Below the pieces are notes generated by a model. The model ran no database searches, was not told the origin of the DNA, and worked only from the letters and a program-made list of their open reading frames with translations. From a virus, in the IMG/VR virus record IMGVR_UViG_3300001460_000113, positions 1 to 30,841 of that record: a stretch of DNA of 30,841 nt; one strand, written 5' to 3'. Shown piece after piece: positions 29,570 through 30,841 of this stretch; the stretch's first letter is position 1; every line of letters starts with the position of its first letter. The position numbers and the translations under genes were made by a program.

Positions 29570-30841
29570 TTCAAAGATACCCGATTTAAATTTATCAGAT
29601 ACTCTTAATGCTAGCAGATTAAAATTTAATCAGCTACTCGATTCAATAGGTAATCTGTCATCATTAACCACTACTTCTAAAGAAGTAACTGGAGCGATCA
29701 AAGAACTAGATGCTGAATTAGGAACCATATCAGCTGGTGCAATGGGTACAACAGCAAGTACAGTTAGTACCGCTATTGCTGAAATTGATACTCGTTTAGA
29801 TTCTATTAATGCTACTTACAATAATGATAACCTAATTTTAAATAATCTAACTGTCAATGGCATTGCCAATCTAGATTCTACTAACTTGGTAGGTCAACTC
29901 GATGTTACTGGAACCATTACAGCTCAAAACTTTACTGTAAGCGGTGCCTTCACAACCACAGGTGCCACTAGAAACGTTGCTTCTTTTCAAGTTGTAAATG
30001 ATGGAGTTGCTATTACTAATACTAACAGAGCTGGTCTTGCAGTAGACAGACCATCTGGAGACAGTGCTGTAGTACAATGGAATGAACTAGGAGACTTTTG
30101 GGAGATAGGTACTAACCAGACTGATGGTGGGTCCTCATCTGACTTGAAGCGGATTGCTAGACAGAATGATAGTGCAGTATTCTCAAATCTAATGCAAAGT
30201 GGCACTGGTGCTACTAGAATACCAGCCGGTACAACAGCACAAAGACCTTCGGCCGAACAGGGTCAGATACGTTATAATACTACAAATTCTTCATTCGAAG
30301 GATATAGTGGAGCTGCTTGGTCAGGTCTAGGTGGACTTATTGATGTTGACGGTGACACTAAAATTATAGCAGAAAGATCTGCAAGTAATGATAGTGATAC
30401 ATTAACCTTCTTCACCGCTGGTGTAGAACGTCTCAGAATGAATGATAGTGGATCAACCTTTGCTACCAATATTAGTGGTACAACTGCTTCATTCTCTGGT
30501 AACCTTGGTGGTACAACTGCTTCATTCTCTGGTAACATTACAATGACAGGTAGTGCCACAGTAGATGGCAGAGACTTAGCGACTGATGGTACAAAGTTAG
30601 ATGGTATAGAATCAAGTGCAACTGCTGATCAAACAGGCGCGCAAATAAAATCTGCCTATGAAGGTGAAGCCGATACAAATGCTTTTACAGACACTCTTCT
30701 TACAAAACTTAATGGTATTGCGACTAGTGCTAATAACTTCACGTTGCCTACAGCGGCGGCTGGCACTAAAGGTGGTGTAAAAGTTGGTAGTGGATTAAGT
30801 ATTAGTAGTGAAGTTCTTAGTCACACAGATACTTCTTCACA
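29562..30841 (+). CDS. Tail fibre protein, N-terminal part (runs off window)
   Basis: The frame from ATG 29562 stays open for 426 codons to the right edge. The N-terminus (MANSKIPDLNLSDTLNASRL, KFNQLLDSIGNL) is an attachment region followed by helices (VTGAIKELDAELGTI, STAIAEIDTRLDSI) and a repetitive beta section (NNLTVNGIANLDSTNLVGQL, DVTGTITAQNFTVSGAFTTT). Next come GQIRYNTTNSSFEGYSGAAW and KLDGIESSATADQTGAQIKS, a fibre repeat very common in marine phages. A 29-bp direct repeat encodes tandem TTASFSGN units. It is probably a host-recognition fibre; the receptor-binding tip lies beyond the window. It overlaps the coiled-coil gene by 8 nt. Confidence 0.85.
   Translation, partial: MANSKIPDLNLSDTLNASRLKFNQLLDSIGNLSSLTTTSKEVTGAIKELDAELGTISAGAMGTTASTVSTAIAEIDTRLDSINATYNNDNLILNNLTVNGIANLDSTNLVGQLDVTGTITAQNFTVSGAFTTTGATRNVASFQVVNDGVAITNTNRAGLAVDRPSGDSAVVQWNELGDFWEIGTNQTDGGSSSDLKRIARQNDSAVFSNLMQSGTGATRIPAGTTAQRPSAEQGQIRYNTTNSSFEGYSGAAWSGLGGLIDVDGDTKIIAERSASNDSDTLTFFTAGVERLRMNDSGSTFATNISGTTASFSGNLGGTTASFSGNITMTGSATVDGRDLATDGTKLDGIESSATADQTGAQIKSAYEGEADTNAFTDTLLTKLNGIATSANNFTLPTAAAGTKGGVKVGSGLSISSEVLSHTDTSS
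30475..30536 (+). repeat. 29-bp direct repeat in the tail fibre gene
   Basis: Bases 30475-30503 and 30508-30536 are identical over 29 bp at a 33-bp period (11 codons), encoding two SGTTASFSGNL/GGTTASFSGNI-type units in frame. The perfect DNA identity suggests a recent duplication. Confidence 0.9.

Overview
The window is a 30.8 kb stretch of a T4-like contractile-tailed phage (myovirus). The evidence is a nearly complete T4-type baseplate gene set (gp48, gp53, gp27-like, gp5-like, gp25, gp6, gp8), head-completion nuclease gp4, single-stranded DNA-binding protein gp32, late-transcription coactivator gp33, and several exact copies of the T4 late promoter octamer TATAAATA. The A+T-rich composition, two 2-oxoglutarate/Fe(II) oxygenases, a cysteine-free gp32, a DUF4815 protein and marine-style fibre repeats resemble marine T4-like phages (cyanophage or pelagiphage type). 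Nothing here fixes the host. No tRNA, CRISPR, integrase or insertion sequence was seen.

Layout. (1) 1-2.75 kb, + strand: tightly packed small genes, mostly hypothetical, several with TAATG or ATGA junctions. They include one DUF2693/WYL_2-type protein, two small membrane proteins and a first 2OG-Fe(II) oxygenase. (2) 2.75-5.17 kb, + strand: a conserved basic protein, gp33 (start nested in the preceding gene), a second 2OG-Fe(II) oxygenase and gp32. Three sigma70-like promoters precede parts of regions 1-2. Two of them share a 25-bp identical core with a small palindrome between -35 and -10. (3) 9.35-5.17 kb, - strand: gp4, an unassigned conserved protein, a tail-tube-fold protein (gp54/gp19-like), a gp26/gp51-like protein, a 62-aa protein and a probable tape-measure protein. 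(4) 9.4-30.8 kb, + strand: baseplate and fibre genes, running off the right edge inside a fibre gene.

How the parts fit together. Genes around gp32/gp33 serve replication and the switch to late transcription. gp33 together with a sigma factor encoded elsewhere should activate the TATAAATA promoters that precede the structural blocks. The minus-strand block follows the order tail-tube fold, chaperone, small downstream reading frame, tape measure. The plus-strand block encodes hub, spike, wedge and fibres.

Two observations stand out. First, the gp26/gp51-like gene ends on an uninterrupted T8 directly before its stop. The 62-aa gene starts in the -1 frame with its ATG overlapping that stop, and a Shine-Dalgarno-like AAGGAA lies 7 nt upstream of the T run. 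This looks like a lambda G/GT-style programmed -1 frameshift in a T4-like phage. Second, the cell-puncturing spike is split over three consecutive genes: an OB-fold plus tail lysozyme, a protein ending in an amidase-like fold whose two zinc histidines appear replaced, and a beta-helix spike ending in an intact M15 peptidase.
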